Shown here: positions 1 to 9,040 of the stretch, piece after piece
Position numbering within the stretch: the first letter of the stretch is position 1
Layout of the letters: every line of letters begins with the position of its first letter
Assembly: GCF_008728855.1 (NCBI RefSeq)
Contig: NZ_CP042906.1
Coordinates: 4,453,570-4,517,569 of the forward strand
Length of the DNA: 64,000 nucleotides
Source of the DNA: Hypericibacter terrae
GTDB lineage: Bacteria > Pseudomonadota > Alphaproteobacteria > Dongiales > Dongiaceae
Reading direction: 5' to 3'
Translations under genes and position numbers: made by a program
The notes under the pieces: model-generated
Told to the model about the DNA's origin: nothing
Databases searched by the model: none
Seen by the model: the letters and a program-made list of their open reading frames with translations, nothing else

Positions 1-385
1 TCCAGATCTCGTCGGCCATGACGAAGAGTGCCGCCAGAGACTGGTAGCGGCCGAAGCGGCCCATCACCGGCTGCATCGCGGCGCCCATGATCACATGGCG
101 CAGATTGACCATCGCCGTGGCGAGGATGATCGTCAGCATCGGGATCGGATCGCGCCACAGATCGATCGCCACGAACTGCGAGGCGCCGGCGAAGACGGTG
201 CCGCTCATCAGCAGCATCTCCAGCGGTCCGAACCCCTTATGGGCCGCGAGCGCGCCCATGAGCAGGCCGAACGGCGCGGCACCCACCATCAGCGGCGCGA
301 TATGCCAGAGGCCCAGCGCGAAATCCTGGGTCCAGCGCGCGCCCGGAAGAGGCTCGGGCGCGCGCCGGATCTCCTCAATCGACAT
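1..385 (-). CDS. azlC: AzlC-family branched-chain amino acid export permease, N-terminal part (cut by window edge)
   Basis: About 128 residues are present, from the start codon to the window edge. The sequence has the AzlC pattern: a short polar N-terminus, a hydrophobic segment rich in Gly and Ala (around residues 28-48), the motif SGTVFAGASQFVA near residues 60-73 and NLRHVIMGA further on. AzlC proteins pair with small AzlD partners to export branched-chain amino acids through the inner membrane; the partner would lie to the left of the window. The ATG overlaps the end of phzF by 11 bases, so the two are probably translated from one message. The reading frame runs past base 1 without a stop. 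Assignment to the family is firm, the substrate is inferred. Confidence 0.85.
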   Translation of the reverse strand, partial: MSIEEIRRAPEPLPGARWTQDFALGLWHIAPLMVGAAPFGLLMGALAAHKGFGPLEMLLMSGTVFAGASQFVAIDLWRDPIPMLTIILATAMVNLRHVIMGAAMQPVMGRFGRYQSLAALFVMADEIW

Positions 386-1169
386 GAATCTTTCCCTCGA
401 GATAGGCGACGCAGCGCCCCGCGATCTCCACGCGCCCGCCCTTGAGCTCGCACTCGAACGTGCCGACGCGCGCGGAGATCTGCCGGCCGGTGAGCTTCGC
501 CTTGCCCAGCCGCTCGGCCCAGTAGGGCACCGTCACGCATTGCGCGGAGCCTGTCGCGGGATCCTCGGGGATGCCGGCATGGGGTGCGAAATAGCGGCAG
601 ACATAGTCGCTCTTCTCGCCCGGGGCGGTCGCGATGATGCCGTCCTTGCCCAGCGCCACGATCGCCGCCATGTCGGGCTTGAGGTCCGCCACCTCGGCCT
701 CGCTGTCATAGACCGCGAGCCACTGATGCACGGCCAGCATCCGGGCCGGCTTGCGGCCCAGCGCCTTCTCGATGCCCGCCGGCATCGCCGTCTTCTCGGG
801 CGGGTAGATCGGGAAATCGAGCGCCAGCCTGTCCCCGCGCCGGGTCACGCCCAGCACGCCGCCGCGCGAGCGGAAGCTCATCTGCGTGCGGCCCGGCTCG
901 AGATAGGTCGAGATCACATAGCCCGAGGCCAGCGTCGCGTGGCCGCAGAGATTGACCTCGACCGTCGGCGTGAACCAGCGCAAGTGAAAGTCGCTGCCGC
1001 TCTTGCCGTTCTCGCGCACGAAGAAGGCCGTCTCGGCGAGATTGTTCTCGGCCGCGATCGCCTGCAGCGTCGCATCGGGCAGCCATGATTGCAGCGGCAC
1101 CACGGCCGCGGGGTTGCCGGCGAAGCGCCGCTCGGCGAAGGCGTCGATCTGATAGATCGCCAATTCCAT
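375..1169 (-). CDS. PhzF-family isomerase/epimerase-like protein
   Basis: 264 residues, the usual length for the family. It opens with the typical strand followed by DAFAERRFAGNPAAVV, has AAENNLAETAFF (the catalytic Glu of PhzF lies in this motif), NLCGHATLAS near residue 75, and DPATGSAQC near the C-terminus, which together define the two-lobed diaminopimelate-epimerase-like fold. Most members outside phenazine clusters have no proven substrate, and no phenazine genes are seen here, so the name should not be read as phenazine synthesis. It is the first gene of a minus-strand pair with azlC and is divergent from the MocR-type regulator, which may control it. Confidence 0.9.
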   Translation of the reverse strand: MELAIYQIDAFAERRFAGNPAAVVPLQSWLPDATLQAIAAENNLAETAFFVRENGKSGSDFHLRWFTPTVEVNLCGHATLASGYVISTYLEPGRTQMSFRSRGGVLGVTRRGDRLALDFPIYPPEKTAMPAGIEKALGRKPARMLAVHQWLAVYDSEAEVADLKPDMAAIVALGKDGIIATAPGEKSDYVCRYFAPHAGIPEDPATGSAQCVTVPYWAERLGKAKLTGRQISARVGTFECELKGGRVEIAGRCVAYLEGKIHVD

Positions 1170-1335
1170 GTTGGTCTCCTGGAAGAAATCCAGTCGCGGC
1201 AGGCTCCGCGTCGCGGTCGCCTTCGTCCCCGGCGCCTCTTTATCACGGGCGCTTTTTCTCGAGCTGCGGAGCGCGCTCGCGCGAGCCCTGCAATTTTTGC
1301 GGCCGATCCCTGAACATCCATGACGACAATCAGGG

Positions 1336-1363
1336 TTGCGTGCCGGCGATCAATGAATACAAT
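1336..1363 (+). promoter_or_regulatory. Putative sigma-70 promoter of the MocR-type gene
   Basis: TTGCGT at 1336-1341 and TACAAT at 1358-1363 are separated by 16 bases, and would start transcription near 1370, about 30 bases before the chosen ATG. This is the best match in the 230-base divergent gap between phzF and the regulator gene. The rest of this gap holds no other gene. Prediction only. Confidence 0.45.
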
Positions 1364-1390
1364 CCTCTCGAATTCTTCGTCAATGTGTGG

Positions 1391-1407
1391 ATTGTCATCA
1401 TGACAAT
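1391..1407. promoter_or_regulatory. Perfect palindrome over the start codon of the MocR-type gene (putative operator)
   Basis: ATTGTCAT-C-ATGACAAT is an 8+8 perfect inverted repeat that includes the predicted ATG at 1400. A related half-site, GACAAT, occurs at 1325-1330 just upstream of the putative -35 box. MocR/GntR regulators commonly bind such half-sites in the gap they share with a divergent target, so autoregulation and control of phzF-azlC are plausible. The repeat is seen; the function is inferred. Confidence 0.45.
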
Positions 1408-2800
1408 GTGGTCGCCCGAACTGACGGGACGCACGGGTCCCCGCTACATCGCCATCGCCGATGCGCTCGCCAGCGACATCGAAGCCGGACGGCTCGGAGC
1501 CGGCGACCAGCTGCCGACGCATCGTGCGCTGGCGGATTCGCTCGGGGTCACGGTCGGCACCATCACGCGGGCCTATGCCGAGGCGGCGCGGCGCGGGCTG
1601 GTGGGCGGCGAGGTCGGGCGCGGCACCTATGTGCGGGGCCAGCCCGATCGCGGCAATGCGCTCTTCGCCATGAGCCGCAAGGCGGAGCACCGGCCGAACA
1701 CGCCCCTGATCGCCGACATGCGGCACAATTTTGCGCCGCGCCTGGCGCAGGACGACAGCATCAATCGCGCCATGACCGCGATCGCGGCCGAGAACATCGA
1801 AGCGCTGCTCGCCTATCAGACTCATGAAGGCATGCGGGAGCATCGCGCGGCCGGCGCCGAATGGGTGGCAATGGGCGGAGTCGCGGCCGAGCCCGAGCGC
1901 CTGCTCGTCACCTGCGGCGGCCAGCATGGCACCGCGGTCGCGTTCAACACGCTGCTCGAGCCGGGCGACACGCTGCTGACCGAGGCGCTCACCTATCCGG
2001 GCGTGCGCACGCTGGCGCGGATGCAGCGCCTGCGCATCCAGGGCGTGGCGATGGATTCGGAAGGGCTCATCCCCGAAGCCTTCGAAGCCGCCTGCCGCCA
2101 GGGCTCGCCCCGCGCGCTCTATTGCATGCCGACGATGCAGAACCCGACCGGCACGATGATGCCGGTCGAGCGCCGGCGCAGGATCGCCGACATCGCCGAG
2201 CGTCACGGCGTCGCCATCATCGAGGACGATGTCTATGGCTATCTGATCGACAATGCGCCGCCGCCGCTCTCGACCTTCGCGCCGACGCAGGGCTATTACC
2301 TGACCAGCCTCTCCAAATGCATCGCACCCGGCTTGCGCATCGGCTATCTCGTGGTCCCGTCGGGGCAGAGCGATCGCTTCCTGCCGGCGATGCAGGCGAC
2401 GGTGTGGATGGCTTCGCCGATCCTGGCCGAGATCGCGCGCCGCCTGATCGCCGACGGCAGCGCGCATCGCATGGCCGAGGCGCGGCGCCAGGAAGCGCGC
2501 GCACGCCAGAATCTCGCGCGCCATGCCCTGGGGGCGCTGGGTTGGCGCGCCAACCCCGTCGGGCTCCATGGCTGGCTGCGGCTCTCCGACCCCTGGCGCG
2601 CCGACGATTTCGCCATCGCCGCCGCCGCCAAGGGCGCGCCCGTCACGCCGATCGGCGCCTTCGCCGTGACGCGCACCAAGGAACAGGCGGTGCGCATCTG
2701 TCTCGGCGCCGCCAGCGACCGTGCCTGCCTGGCGCGCGCGCTGGGCGAGCTGGCGGGGCTGCTGGTGGCGGCGCCGGAGCCTTATCTCTCGGTGGTGTGA
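1400..2800 (+). CDS. MocR-family PLP-dependent transcriptional regulator (GntR HTH + aminotransferase-like domain)
   Basis: About 466 residues. The N-terminal 75 residues form a GntR-type winged helix (RYIAIADALASDIEAG, then LADSLGVTVGTITRAYAEA), followed by a fold-type I aminotransferase-like domain with EDDVYGYL and the PLP-lysine motif SLSKCIAPGLRIGY. The frame is open much further upstream, but that part is antisense to phzF, and the domain begins directly after MTMWSPEL, so ATG 1400 (or 1406) is chosen. There is no good Shine-Dalgarno sequence; a short leader or leaderless message is possible. Such regulators often act on a divergent neighbour, here phzF-azlC. The effector is unknown. 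Confidence 0.88.
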   Translation: MTMWSPELTGRTGPRYIAIADALASDIEAGRLGAGDQLPTHRALADSLGVTVGTITRAYAEAARRGLVGGEVGRGTYVRGQPDRGNALFAMSRKAEHRPNTPLIADMRHNFAPRLAQDDSINRAMTAIAAENIEALLAYQTHEGMREHRAAGAEWVAMGGVAAEPERLLVTCGGQHGTAVAFNTLLEPGDTLLTEALTYPGVRTLARMQRLRIQGVAMDSEGLIPEAFEAACRQGSPRALYCMPTMQNPTGTMMPVERRRRIADIAERHGVAIIEDDVYGYLIDNAPPPLSTFAPTQGYYLTSLSKCIAPGLRIGYLVVPSGQSDRFLPAMQATVWMASPILAEIARRLIADGSAHRMAEARRQEARARQNLARHALGALGWRANPVGLHGWLRLSDPWRADDFAIAAAAKGAPVTPIGAFAVTRTKEQAVRICLGAASDRACLARALGELAGLLVAAPEPYLSVV

Positions 2801-2829
2801 AGGGCGGCGAACAGCGGAGTCTGTGTCTA

Positions 2830-2938
2830 CCCCCCACCCCAGCCTCCCCCTCAAGGGGGGAGGTGAAGAAAGGGATTCGCTGCAAATCGAAATCTCGCTC
2901 TGGCCCCTCCCCCCTTGAGGGGGAGGCTGGGGTGGGGC
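2830..2938. repeat. Dispersed G/C-tract palindromic repeat (family A), inverted pair
   Basis: Two arms, about 2830-2866 and 2903-2938, each contain CCTCCCCCTCAAGGGGG or its complement and are in opposite orientation, so the whole block can fold back on itself. It lies between the converging ends of the MocR-type gene and glmM and may serve both as a bidirectional terminator. Relatives occur at about 4.4, 35.2, 50.6, 54.7, 55.4 and 56.7-56.8 kb. Confidence 0.8.
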
Positions 2939-2983
2939 GTGAGCTGCAAGCTCGACCTATCCGAGGACAACCGCAGTTGAGCC

Positions 2984-4330
2984 TTACTTCGCCGCCCGCT
3001 GGATCGCCTGCGCGATGTCCTCGACCACGCGGCCGACGAGCGCTTCGTCCTCGCCCTCGGCCATGATGCGGATCACGGGCTCGGTGCCGGATTTGCGGAT
3101 CAGCACGCGGCCGCGATCGCCCAGCGCCGCCTCGCCGCCCTTGATCGCGGCCTTCACCTCGTCGCGCTCGAGCGGCTGGCCGCCGTTGAATTTGAGGTTC
3201 TTCAGGAGCTGCGGCAGCGGCTGGAACAGCCGCGCCGTCTCCGACACCGGCTTGGCCCCGCGCACGATCACGGCCAGGAGCTGCAGCGCCGCGATCAGCC
3301 CGTCGCCGGTGGTGCCGTAGTCGCTGAGGATGATATGGCCCGACTGCTCGCCGCCGACATTGCAGCCTTCGGCGCGCATGCGCTCGACCACATAGCGGTC
3401 GCCGACCGGCGTGCGCAGCAGTTTCAGCTTGAGACCGGCAAGGAAACGCTCGAGCCCCAGATTGGACATGACCGTCGCCACCACGGCGCCGCCGTGCAGC
3501 CGGTCCCGCTCCATCCAGGAGCGCGCGATCAGCGCCATGATCTGATCACCATCGACGATCCGGCCCTTCTCGTCGACCAGGATCAGCCGGTCGGCATCGC
3601 CGTCGAGCGCGAGGCCGAGATCGGCCTTTTCCGCGATCACGCGGGCTTGCAGGGCAGCCGGCGCCGTGGCGCCGCAGTCCCGATTGATGTTGAAGCCGTC
3701 GGGCGCGACGCCGATCGCCACCACCTCGGCGCCCAGCTCCCAGAGCACCGTCGGCGCCACGCGATAGGCGGCGCCGTGGGCGCAATCGACCACGATCTTC
3801 AAGCCGTCGAGCTTGAGCGACTTGGGGAAGCTGCGCTTGACCGCCTCGGTATAGCGACCGGGCGCGTCTTCGAGCTGCAGGGCGCGGCCGAGCTCGGCGG
3901 GTGCCGCCATCGGCAACGTTTCGTGAGCGGCCATGCGCGCCTCGATGCGCGCTTCGACTTCGTCCGAAAGCTTGTAGCCGTCCGGCCCGAACAGCTTGAT
4001 GCCGTTGTCCTCATAAGGATTGTGCGAGGCCGAGATCATCACGCCCAGATCGGCCCGCAGGGAGCGCGTCAGCATGGCGATGGCGGGCGTCGGCATCGGC
4101 CCCAGCTGGATCACGTCCATGCCCATGGCGACGAAGCCGGAGGTGAGCGCCGGCTGCAGCATATAGCCCGAGAGCCGCGTGTCCTTGCCGATCACCACGC
4201 GATGGCGATGGCTGCCGCGGGTGAACTCGGCCCCCGCCGCCATGGCGAGCTTGAGCGCGGTCATGGCGGTGACCGGCTCGGTGTTGGCCTTGCCGCGGAT
4301 GCCGTCGGTGCCGAAGAGTTTGCGCGTCAT
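2984..4330 (-). CDS. glmM: Phosphoglucosamine mutase
   Basis: 448 residues, full length for GlmM. It converts glucosamine-6-phosphate to glucosamine-1-phosphate, the step that feeds UDP-GlcNAc into peptidoglycan and lipopolysaccharide. The start [13 protein letters not shown] is the family signature; the catalytic phosphoserine is Ser102 in [12 protein letters not shown]; the Mg-binding loop is LDGDADRLI; the phosphate-binding loop [12 protein letters not shown] is near the C-terminus. It lies downstream of ftsH-folP on the same strand, the order ftsH-folP-glmM being known from many proteobacteria, but a 340-base repeat-rich gap separates it from folP, so it may have its own promoter. Confidence 0.97.
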   Translation of the reverse strand: MTRKLFGTDGIRGKANTEPVTAMTALKLAMAAGAEFTRGSHRHRVVIGKDTRLSGYMLQPALTSGFVAMGMDVIQLGPMPTPAIAMLTRSLRADLGVMISASHNPYEDNGIKLFGPDGYKLSDEVEARIEARMAAHETLPMAAPAELGRALQLEDAPGRYTEAVKRSFPKSLKLDGLKIVVDCAHGAAYRVAPTVLWELGAEVVAIGVAPDGFNINRDCGATAPAALQARVIAEKADLGLALDGDADRLILVDEKGRIVDGDQIMALIARSWMERDRLHGGAVVATVMSNLGLERFLAGLKLKLLRTPVGDRYVVERMRAEGCNVGGEQSGHIILSDYGTTGDGLIAALQLLAVIVRGAKPVSETARLFQPLPQLLKNLKFNGGQPLERDEVKAAIKGGEAALGDRGRVLIRKSGTEPVIRIMAEGEDEALVGRVVEDIAQAIQRAAK

Positions 4331-4434
4331 GAAAGCCTGTCGATTCCGTTTCGCCCCTGACCAGCACAGTCTAGCAGTGTGGCCCCATCAAGGCCGTGCG
4401 ATTTCCGGGCTGGTGGCAGAGACTCGCAGCGACC

Positions 4435-4580
4435 ACCCCTCCCCCTACCCCCTCCCCCTACCCCCTCCCGCAAGGGGAGGGGGCGTGGTCCATTTTTCCA
4501 GTCCCCTTCCCTTGCACGAGGGAGCCCAGTCCATTTTTTCTAGCCCCCTCCCCTTGCGGGAGGGGGTAGGGGGAGGGGTT
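4435..4580. repeat. Family A repeat cluster between glmM and folP
   Basis: At least three arms of the CCCCTCCCCCTACCCCCTCC / GGGAGGGGG type sit here: a tandem start (CCCTACCCC repeated), an arm around GCAAGGGGAGGGGG, and a mirror arm ending TTGCGGGAGGGGG. The loop core is CCGCAAGG or CTTGCGGG. The rest of the 4331-4672 gap shows no gene that I can support. Confidence 0.8.
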
Positions 4581-4672
4581 GCTTCAAGCAAGCACTGCGC
4601 TACCGATCACCGATCTCACCCGAAGCTTCGAAGTAGAGCGCAGCGATCGCACTGCCTCGCGAAGCGACCAAA

Positions 4673-5845
4673 TCAAGAATTTCCCCCCGCCAGCGCCTGC
4701 CACACCGCCACCGCCTGCGCGGTCTCGGCCACGTCGTGGACGCGGATCATCTGCGCCCCGGCCTTGAGGCCCCAGAGCGCCGCCGCCAGCGAGCCCGGCA
4801 GGCGATGGGCCGGATCCTCGCCGCGGCTGAGCTTGGCGATGAAGCTCTTGCGCGATACGCCGAGCAGGATCGGGCAACCGAGCCCGTGGAGCAGCGCCAG
4901 GCGGTTGAGGATGTCCCGGTTATGCGCGATCGCCTTGCCGAAGCCGATGCCGGGATCGATGGCGATGCGCCGGCGCGACAGCCCCGCCGCCTCGGCCGCG
5001 TCGAGCCGCTCGGCGAAATAGTCGTAGAGATCGAGCGCGACCTCGCGATAGCGCGGGTTCGTCTGCATGGTGCGGGGCTCGCCCTGCATATGCATGAGCA
5101 CGACGCCGGCGCCGCTCGCGGCGGCGACGTGCAGGCTGTCGGGATCGCCGGTCAGCGCCGTCACGTCGTTGATGATCCTGGCCCCCGCCTCGACCGCCGC
5201 CGCCATGACGCGCGCATGGCGGGTATCGATCGAGAGCGCGATACCGCTCGTCCGCAGCGCCTCGATCACCGGCACCACGCGCCGGATCTCTTCCTCGGGC
5301 GAGACCGGCTCGGCGCCGGGCCGGGTGGATTCGCCGCCGATATCGAGGATCTCGGCGCCGGCCTCGACCAACGCCTGGCCATGGGCGATCGCCTTGCCCG
5401 CATCGAAAAACCGTCCCCCGTCGGAGAAGCTGTCGGGCGTGACATTGATCACACCCATGATCCGCGGCCGGTCCATCGCGAGCCCGGCGAAGCGCAGTCG
5501 CGCGGCTGTGAGCTGATCCAATCGCTTGCCGAGCGTGCGGCGCCGCACGGCCGGCTGGCGTGTCAGCCAGCGTTCGAAATCCGGCAGGCCGAAAGCCTGC
5601 GACGCCCGCGTCTTCGCGTCGCGCTCGATCAGCGCGATATGGCCGAAGGCGAGCGGCCCTCCGGCGAGCTTGAGCGCCTGCCCCGTCTTGACGGCGTCGC
5701 GCGCGGCCGCGCCGGAGAGAATGCCTTCCGGAAAAAGATAGAGCCGGCGATCGCTTTCGCGTTCGCCGGCTCTGGCAGCTGATTTGATCTTGGGTTTGGC
5801 CGAGCGGTCTTTGCCCGCCTTGCCCTTGCGGGCCGCGCCCGCCAT
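4673..5845 (-). CDS. folP: Dihydropteroate synthase with N-terminal extension
   Basis: 390 residues, about 110-120 longer than E. coli FolP. The catalytic TIM barrel starts near residue 127 and shows both folP signatures: GVINVTPDSFSDGG (residues 131-144) and EILDIGGESTRPGA, plus GVSRKSFI near the C-terminus that binds pterin and phosphate. The enzyme joins 7,8-dihydropterin pyrophosphate with p-aminobenzoate in folate synthesis and is the sulfonamide target. The first ~30 residues are Lys/Arg/Ala-rich, and residues 33-120 (YLFPEGILSGAAARD...) form a separate region whose role I do not know; similar extensions occur in other alphaproteobacterial FolP proteins. The gene begins 9 bases after ftsH and is probably cotranscribed with it. 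Confidence 0.95.
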   Translation of the reverse strand: MAGAARKGKAGKDRSAKPKIKSAARAGERESDRRLYLFPEGILSGAAARDAVKTGQALKLAGGPLAFGHIALIERDAKTRASQAFGLPDFERWLTRQPAVRRRTLGKRLDQLTAARLRFAGLAMDRPRIMGVINVTPDSFSDGGRFFDAGKAIAHGQALVEAGAEILDIGGESTRPGAEPVSPEEEIRRVVPVIEALRTSGIALSIDTRHARVMAAAVEAGARIINDVTALTGDPDSLHVAAASGAGVVLMHMQGEPRTMQTNPRYREVALDLYDYFAERLDAAEAAGLSRRRIAIDPGIGFGKAIAHNRDILNRLALLHGLGCPILLGVSRKSFIAKLSRGEDPAHRLPGSLAAALWGLKAGAQMIRVHDVAETAQAVAVWQALAGGNS

Positions 5846-5854
5846 GAGGAGGCT

Positions 5855-7792
5855 TTAGGCGCCGGGCTGCGGTTCGGGCTCGAGGCCGGGTCGCGGCCGG
5901 CCGCTGTCGCCGCGCGCCGGCGCGCCGCTCGACGGGACCGAGGAGCGCGGCGGCGTCGGGCCGGAGCTGTCCTCGCCGCCGACGCGGATCGGTTCGCCGC
6001 GCAGCAGCGCCTTGACCTCGTCGCCGCTCAGCGTCTCGTATTCGAGCAGCGCCTTGGCGATCGTGTGCAGGTCGGCGAGATGCTCGGTCAGGATGGTGCG
6101 GGCCTTGAGCTCCGCGTCTTCGATGATGCGGCGGATCTCTTCGTCGATCAGCTTCGCCGTGGCGCCGGAGATGGTCTGGCTGCGCGTGACCGAATGGCCC
6201 AGGAACACTTCCTCCTGGTTGTCGACATAGCGCAGGCGGCCGAGCTTCTCGCTCATGCCCCATTCCGTCACCATCCGACGGGCGAGATTGGTGGCCTGCT
6301 GGATGTCGTTGCTGGCGCCGGTCGAGACGTTCTCGGGCCCGTAGATCAGCTCCTCGGCCATGCGGCCGCCGAACATCATGGCGAGCTTCGCCGTGATCTC
6401 GCGCAGCTTCAGGCTGTAGCGATCGGTCTCGGGCAGGTTCATGGTCACGCCCAGGGCGCGGCCGCGCGGAATGATCGTGACCTTATGCAGCGGATCGTTG
6501 CCCGCCACATAGAGCCCGACCAGGGCATGGCCCGCCTCGTGATAGGCGGTCTCTTCCTTGTCCTTCTCGGTCATGACCATGGAGCGGCGTTCCGCGCCCA
6601 TCATGACCTTGTCCTTGGCGGCCTCGAACTCGGCCATGGTGACGACGCGCTTGGAGCGCCGCGCGGCCAGGAGGGCCGCCTCGTTCACCAGGTTGGAGAG
6701 GTCGGCGCCGGAGAAGCCCGGCGTGCCGCGCGCGATCACGCGGGCATCGACGTCGGGCGCCAGCGGCACTTTCCGCATATGCACTTTCAGGATCTGCTCG
6801 CGGCCCAGGATGTCCGGATTCGGCACCACGACCTGGCGGTCGAAGCGGCCCGGACGCAAGAGCGCGGGATCCAGCACGTCGGGACGGTTGGTGGCGGCGA
6901 TGAGGATCACACCCTCGTTCGCCTCGAAGCCGTCCATCTCGACCAGCAGCTGGTTCAGGGTCTGCTCGCGCTCGTCATTGCCGCCGCCCAGCCCCGCACC
7001 GCGATGACGGCCGACCGCGTCGATCTCGTCGATGAAGATGATGCAGGGCGCGTTCTTCTTGCCCTGCTCGAACATGTCGCGCACGCGCGACGCGCCCACG
7101 CCCACGAACATCTCGACGAAGTCGGAGCCCGAGATGGTGAAGAAGGGGACGTTGGCTTCGCCGGCGATGGCGCGGGCGAGCAGCGTCTTGCCGGTGCCCG
7201 GAGGGCCGACCAGCAGCACGCCTTTCGGAATCTTGCCGCCGAGGCGCTGGAACTTCTGCGGGTCCTTGAGGAACTCCACGACTTCCTGCAGCTCGAGCTT
7301 GGCCTCGTCGATGCCCGCGACATCCTCGAAGGTGACGCGGCCGACCTTCTCGGTCAGCAGGCGCGCGCGCGACTTGCCGAAGCCCATGGCCTTGCCGCCG
7401 CCGGCCTGCATCTGGCGCATGAAGAAGATCCACACGCCGACCAGGAGCAGCATCGGGAACCAGGAGATCAGGATCTGCAGCAGCGGATGGACGCCCTCGT
7501 CGATCGGCGCGGCGGTGATCTTCACGCCCTTGTCGGTCAGGCTCTTGACCAGATTGGGATCCTGGGGCGCGTAGGTCTGGAACGCGCGGCCATCGCCCTG
7601 GAAATGCCCGGAAATGGTCTGGCCCTGGATCGTCACGTCGGTGATCTTGCCGTTCCCGACTTCGGTCAGGAACTCGGAATAGGCGATATCGCTCTGCGGC
7701 CCGTGACTGGTGGTCCCGTCGAACAGGTTGAAGAGCGCGATCAGCAACAGCGCGATGATGATCCAGAGCGCAAAATTTTTCGTGAGATTCAA
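5855..7792 (-). CDS. ftsH: ATP-dependent zinc metalloprotease FtsH
   Basis: 645 residues. Two transmembrane helices (about 8-25 and 108-126) flank a periplasmic domain; the AAA module has Walker A GPPGTGKT near residues 197-204, Walker [12 protein letters not shown] and the second region of homology around RPGRFDRQ; the zinc site is HEAGH at 418-422. The Pro/Gly/Ser-rich tail of about 35 residues is disordered, as usual. FtsH degrades membrane and short-lived soluble proteins at the inner membrane, such as RpoH and LpxC in E. coli. It stands between tilS (upstream, 98-base gap) and folP (9-base gap), a common gene order. Confidence 0.98.
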   Translation of the reverse strand: MNLTKNFALWIIIALLLIALFNLFDGTTSHGPQSDIAYSEFLTEVGNGKITDVTIQGQTISGHFQGDGRAFQTYAPQDPNLVKSLTDKGVKITAAPIDEGVHPLLQILISWFPMLLLVGVWIFFMRQMQAGGGKAMGFGKSRARLLTEKVGRVTFEDVAGIDEAKLELQEVVEFLKDPQKFQRLGGKIPKGVLLVGPPGTGKTLLARAIAGEANVPFFTISGSDFVEMFVGVGASRVRDMFEQGKKNAPCIIFIDEIDAVGRHRGAGLGGGNDEREQTLNQLLVEMDGFEANEGVILIAATNRPDVLDPALLRPGRFDRQVVVPNPDILGREQILKVHMRKVPLAPDVDARVIARGTPGFSGADLSNLVNEAALLAARRSKRVVTMAEFEAAKDKVMMGAERRSMVMTEKDKEETAYHEAGHALVGLYVAGNDPLHKVTIIPRGRALGVTMNLPETDRYSLKLREITAKLAMMFGGRMAEELIYGPENVSTGASNDIQQATNLARRMVTEWGMSEKLGRLRYVDNQEEVFLGHSVTRSQTISGATAKLIDEEIRRIIEDAELKARTILTEHLADLHTIAKALLEYETLSGDEVKALLRGEPIRVGGEDSSGPTPPRSSVPSSGAPARGDSGRPRPGLEPEPQPGA

Positions 7793-7890
7793 GGGCTTAT
7801 ACCGTAGCCGCGGGTTGAATTCGCACCTTAGACCGGCGGGAAGCGGGCCCCCGACCGGCCGGTATCACTCTAGATAATGTCCCCCCGGAA

Positions 7891-8994
7891 TTAAACAACC
7901 GCAAACCGCCCGGGGATCAAGGGCCTGCGCGGCCGCCACCCTTGGGATCGCGGATTCTTGATGCCGGGCCCGGCTCCCGGCGCTGCCGAGCGGTCGGGCC
8001 TGCCGGCTTCGGGCGCGATCGTGAATCCTTCGCCATGAACCGCGATCCGGCATCCGGCCAGCGTGCGGGCGCGACCGGTACCCGATTTCATCCACTCCAG
8101 CAACCGGTCGAGCGCGTCGCCGCGCGGGGGATAATCCTGCCCGCCGATCGTCTGGAGCAGCCCGGCCAGGGTCTGCAGCGCCAGGGGACGCGGTGCCTCG
8201 AGCAGCAGCGGACGCGGCAGACGGGCCCGGCCATCCCGCTGCAAAGCCACATGAACCAGCAGCGCCGCGACCCGATCCTCGATCCGTGCCCTGGCCCGAC
8301 CCAGCGCCCTCGCCGTGGCCGCGGCACTCGCCGCGCGAATGCCCTGCGACCGGAGCTGCGGCATTTGCGCACGCAGACGGGCGCGCTCGAAATTCAGGTC
8401 CTGGTTGGTCGGGTCTTCGATCCAGCCCTGCCCTTGCGCCTGCAGAGTGGCGCGCAGCGTTGCCCGCGTCACCGACAGGAGCGGACGCAGCAATCTCACG
8501 CCCTCGAACTCGGTCACCGACGCCATGGCGGCCAGTCCGATCAGGCCGCTGCCATGGCCGAGCCTGATGAGAAAGGTTTCCGCCAGATCCTCGGCCTGGT
8601 GGGCGAGCAGCAGATGCAGCAGCCCGTGGCGCCGGCAATAGCGCGCCAGCAGCGCGTAGCGCGCGTCGCGCGCCGCCGCGGGCAGGCCGCGTTCGGGCTT
8701 GGGGCCGCGCCAGCGCAAGGTCACATGGTGGATGCCGCGGGCGCTCAGCCAGCGTTTCACCTGCCGCGCTTCGCCGGCCGCTTCCGGCCGCAGCCCGTGA
8801 TCGACGGTGATGGCGGTGATACGGCCGCCTCGAGACGCCGCCCAGCGCGCGGCCAGCAGGGTCAGCGCCAGGCTGTCGGAGCCGCCTGAAACCGCGACCG
8901 CGAGCTCGGGCGACCGCTCGAAGGGCCCCAGCGCCCGCATTGTGCGAGCGAAAGGCAAAGCGCCCAGCGGCTTCGCGGGCCGCTGGGCGCTCAC
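7891..8994 (-). CDS. tilS: tRNA(Ile)-lysidine synthase
   Basis: About 367 residues with GTG start. The ATP-pyrophosphatase PP-loop SGGSDSLAL is near residue 36, and HGLRPEA, HHVTLRW and LAHQAEDLAETFL follow, all typical of TilS. The enzyme changes cytidine 34 of tRNA-Ile(CAU) to lysidine, so that AUA is read as Ile. The open frame extends to 9144, but that would overlap cpoB by over 100 bases; homologous N-termini begin just before a FARTM.LGPFE-like segment, so GTG 8994 is chosen, with ATG 8940 as alternative. The C-terminal domain is short and Arg/Pro-rich, as in other alphaproteobacteria. Confidence 0.9.
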   Translation of the reverse strand: MSAQRPAKPLGALPFARTMRALGPFERSPELAVAVSGGSDSLALTLLAARWAASRGGRITAITVDHGLRPEAAGEARQVKRWLSARGIHHVTLRWRGPKPERGLPAAARDARYALLARYCRRHGLLHLLLAHQAEDLAETFLIRLGHGSGLIGLAAMASVTEFEGVRLLRPLLSVTRATLRATLQAQGQGWIEDPTNQDLNFERARLRAQMPQLRSQGIRAASAAATARALGRARARIEDRVAALLVHVALQRDGRARLPRPLLLEAPRPLALQTLAGLLQTIGGQDYPPRGDALDRLLEWMKSGTGRARTLAGCRIAVHGEGFTIAPEAGRPDRSAAPGAGPGIKNPRSQGWRPRRPLIPGRFAVV

Positions 8995-9040
8995 AGGGGA
9001 TCGGCGTCCGGATGCTTTCGGCGGCGAGACCAAGCCGGCC

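Noticed and set aside
375-1169. Phenazine biosynthesis cluster suggested by the PhzF name
   Set aside because: No other phz gene is near; PhzF-like proteins are common outside phenazine producers.
914-2854. Long open frame of 646 codons on the minus strand across phzF and the MocR-type gene
   Set aside because: It is antisense to a clear MocR protein; long shadow frames are expected in high-GC DNA. Similar ones at 12748-14958, 35365-37665 and 46376-48586 were dropped for the same reason.
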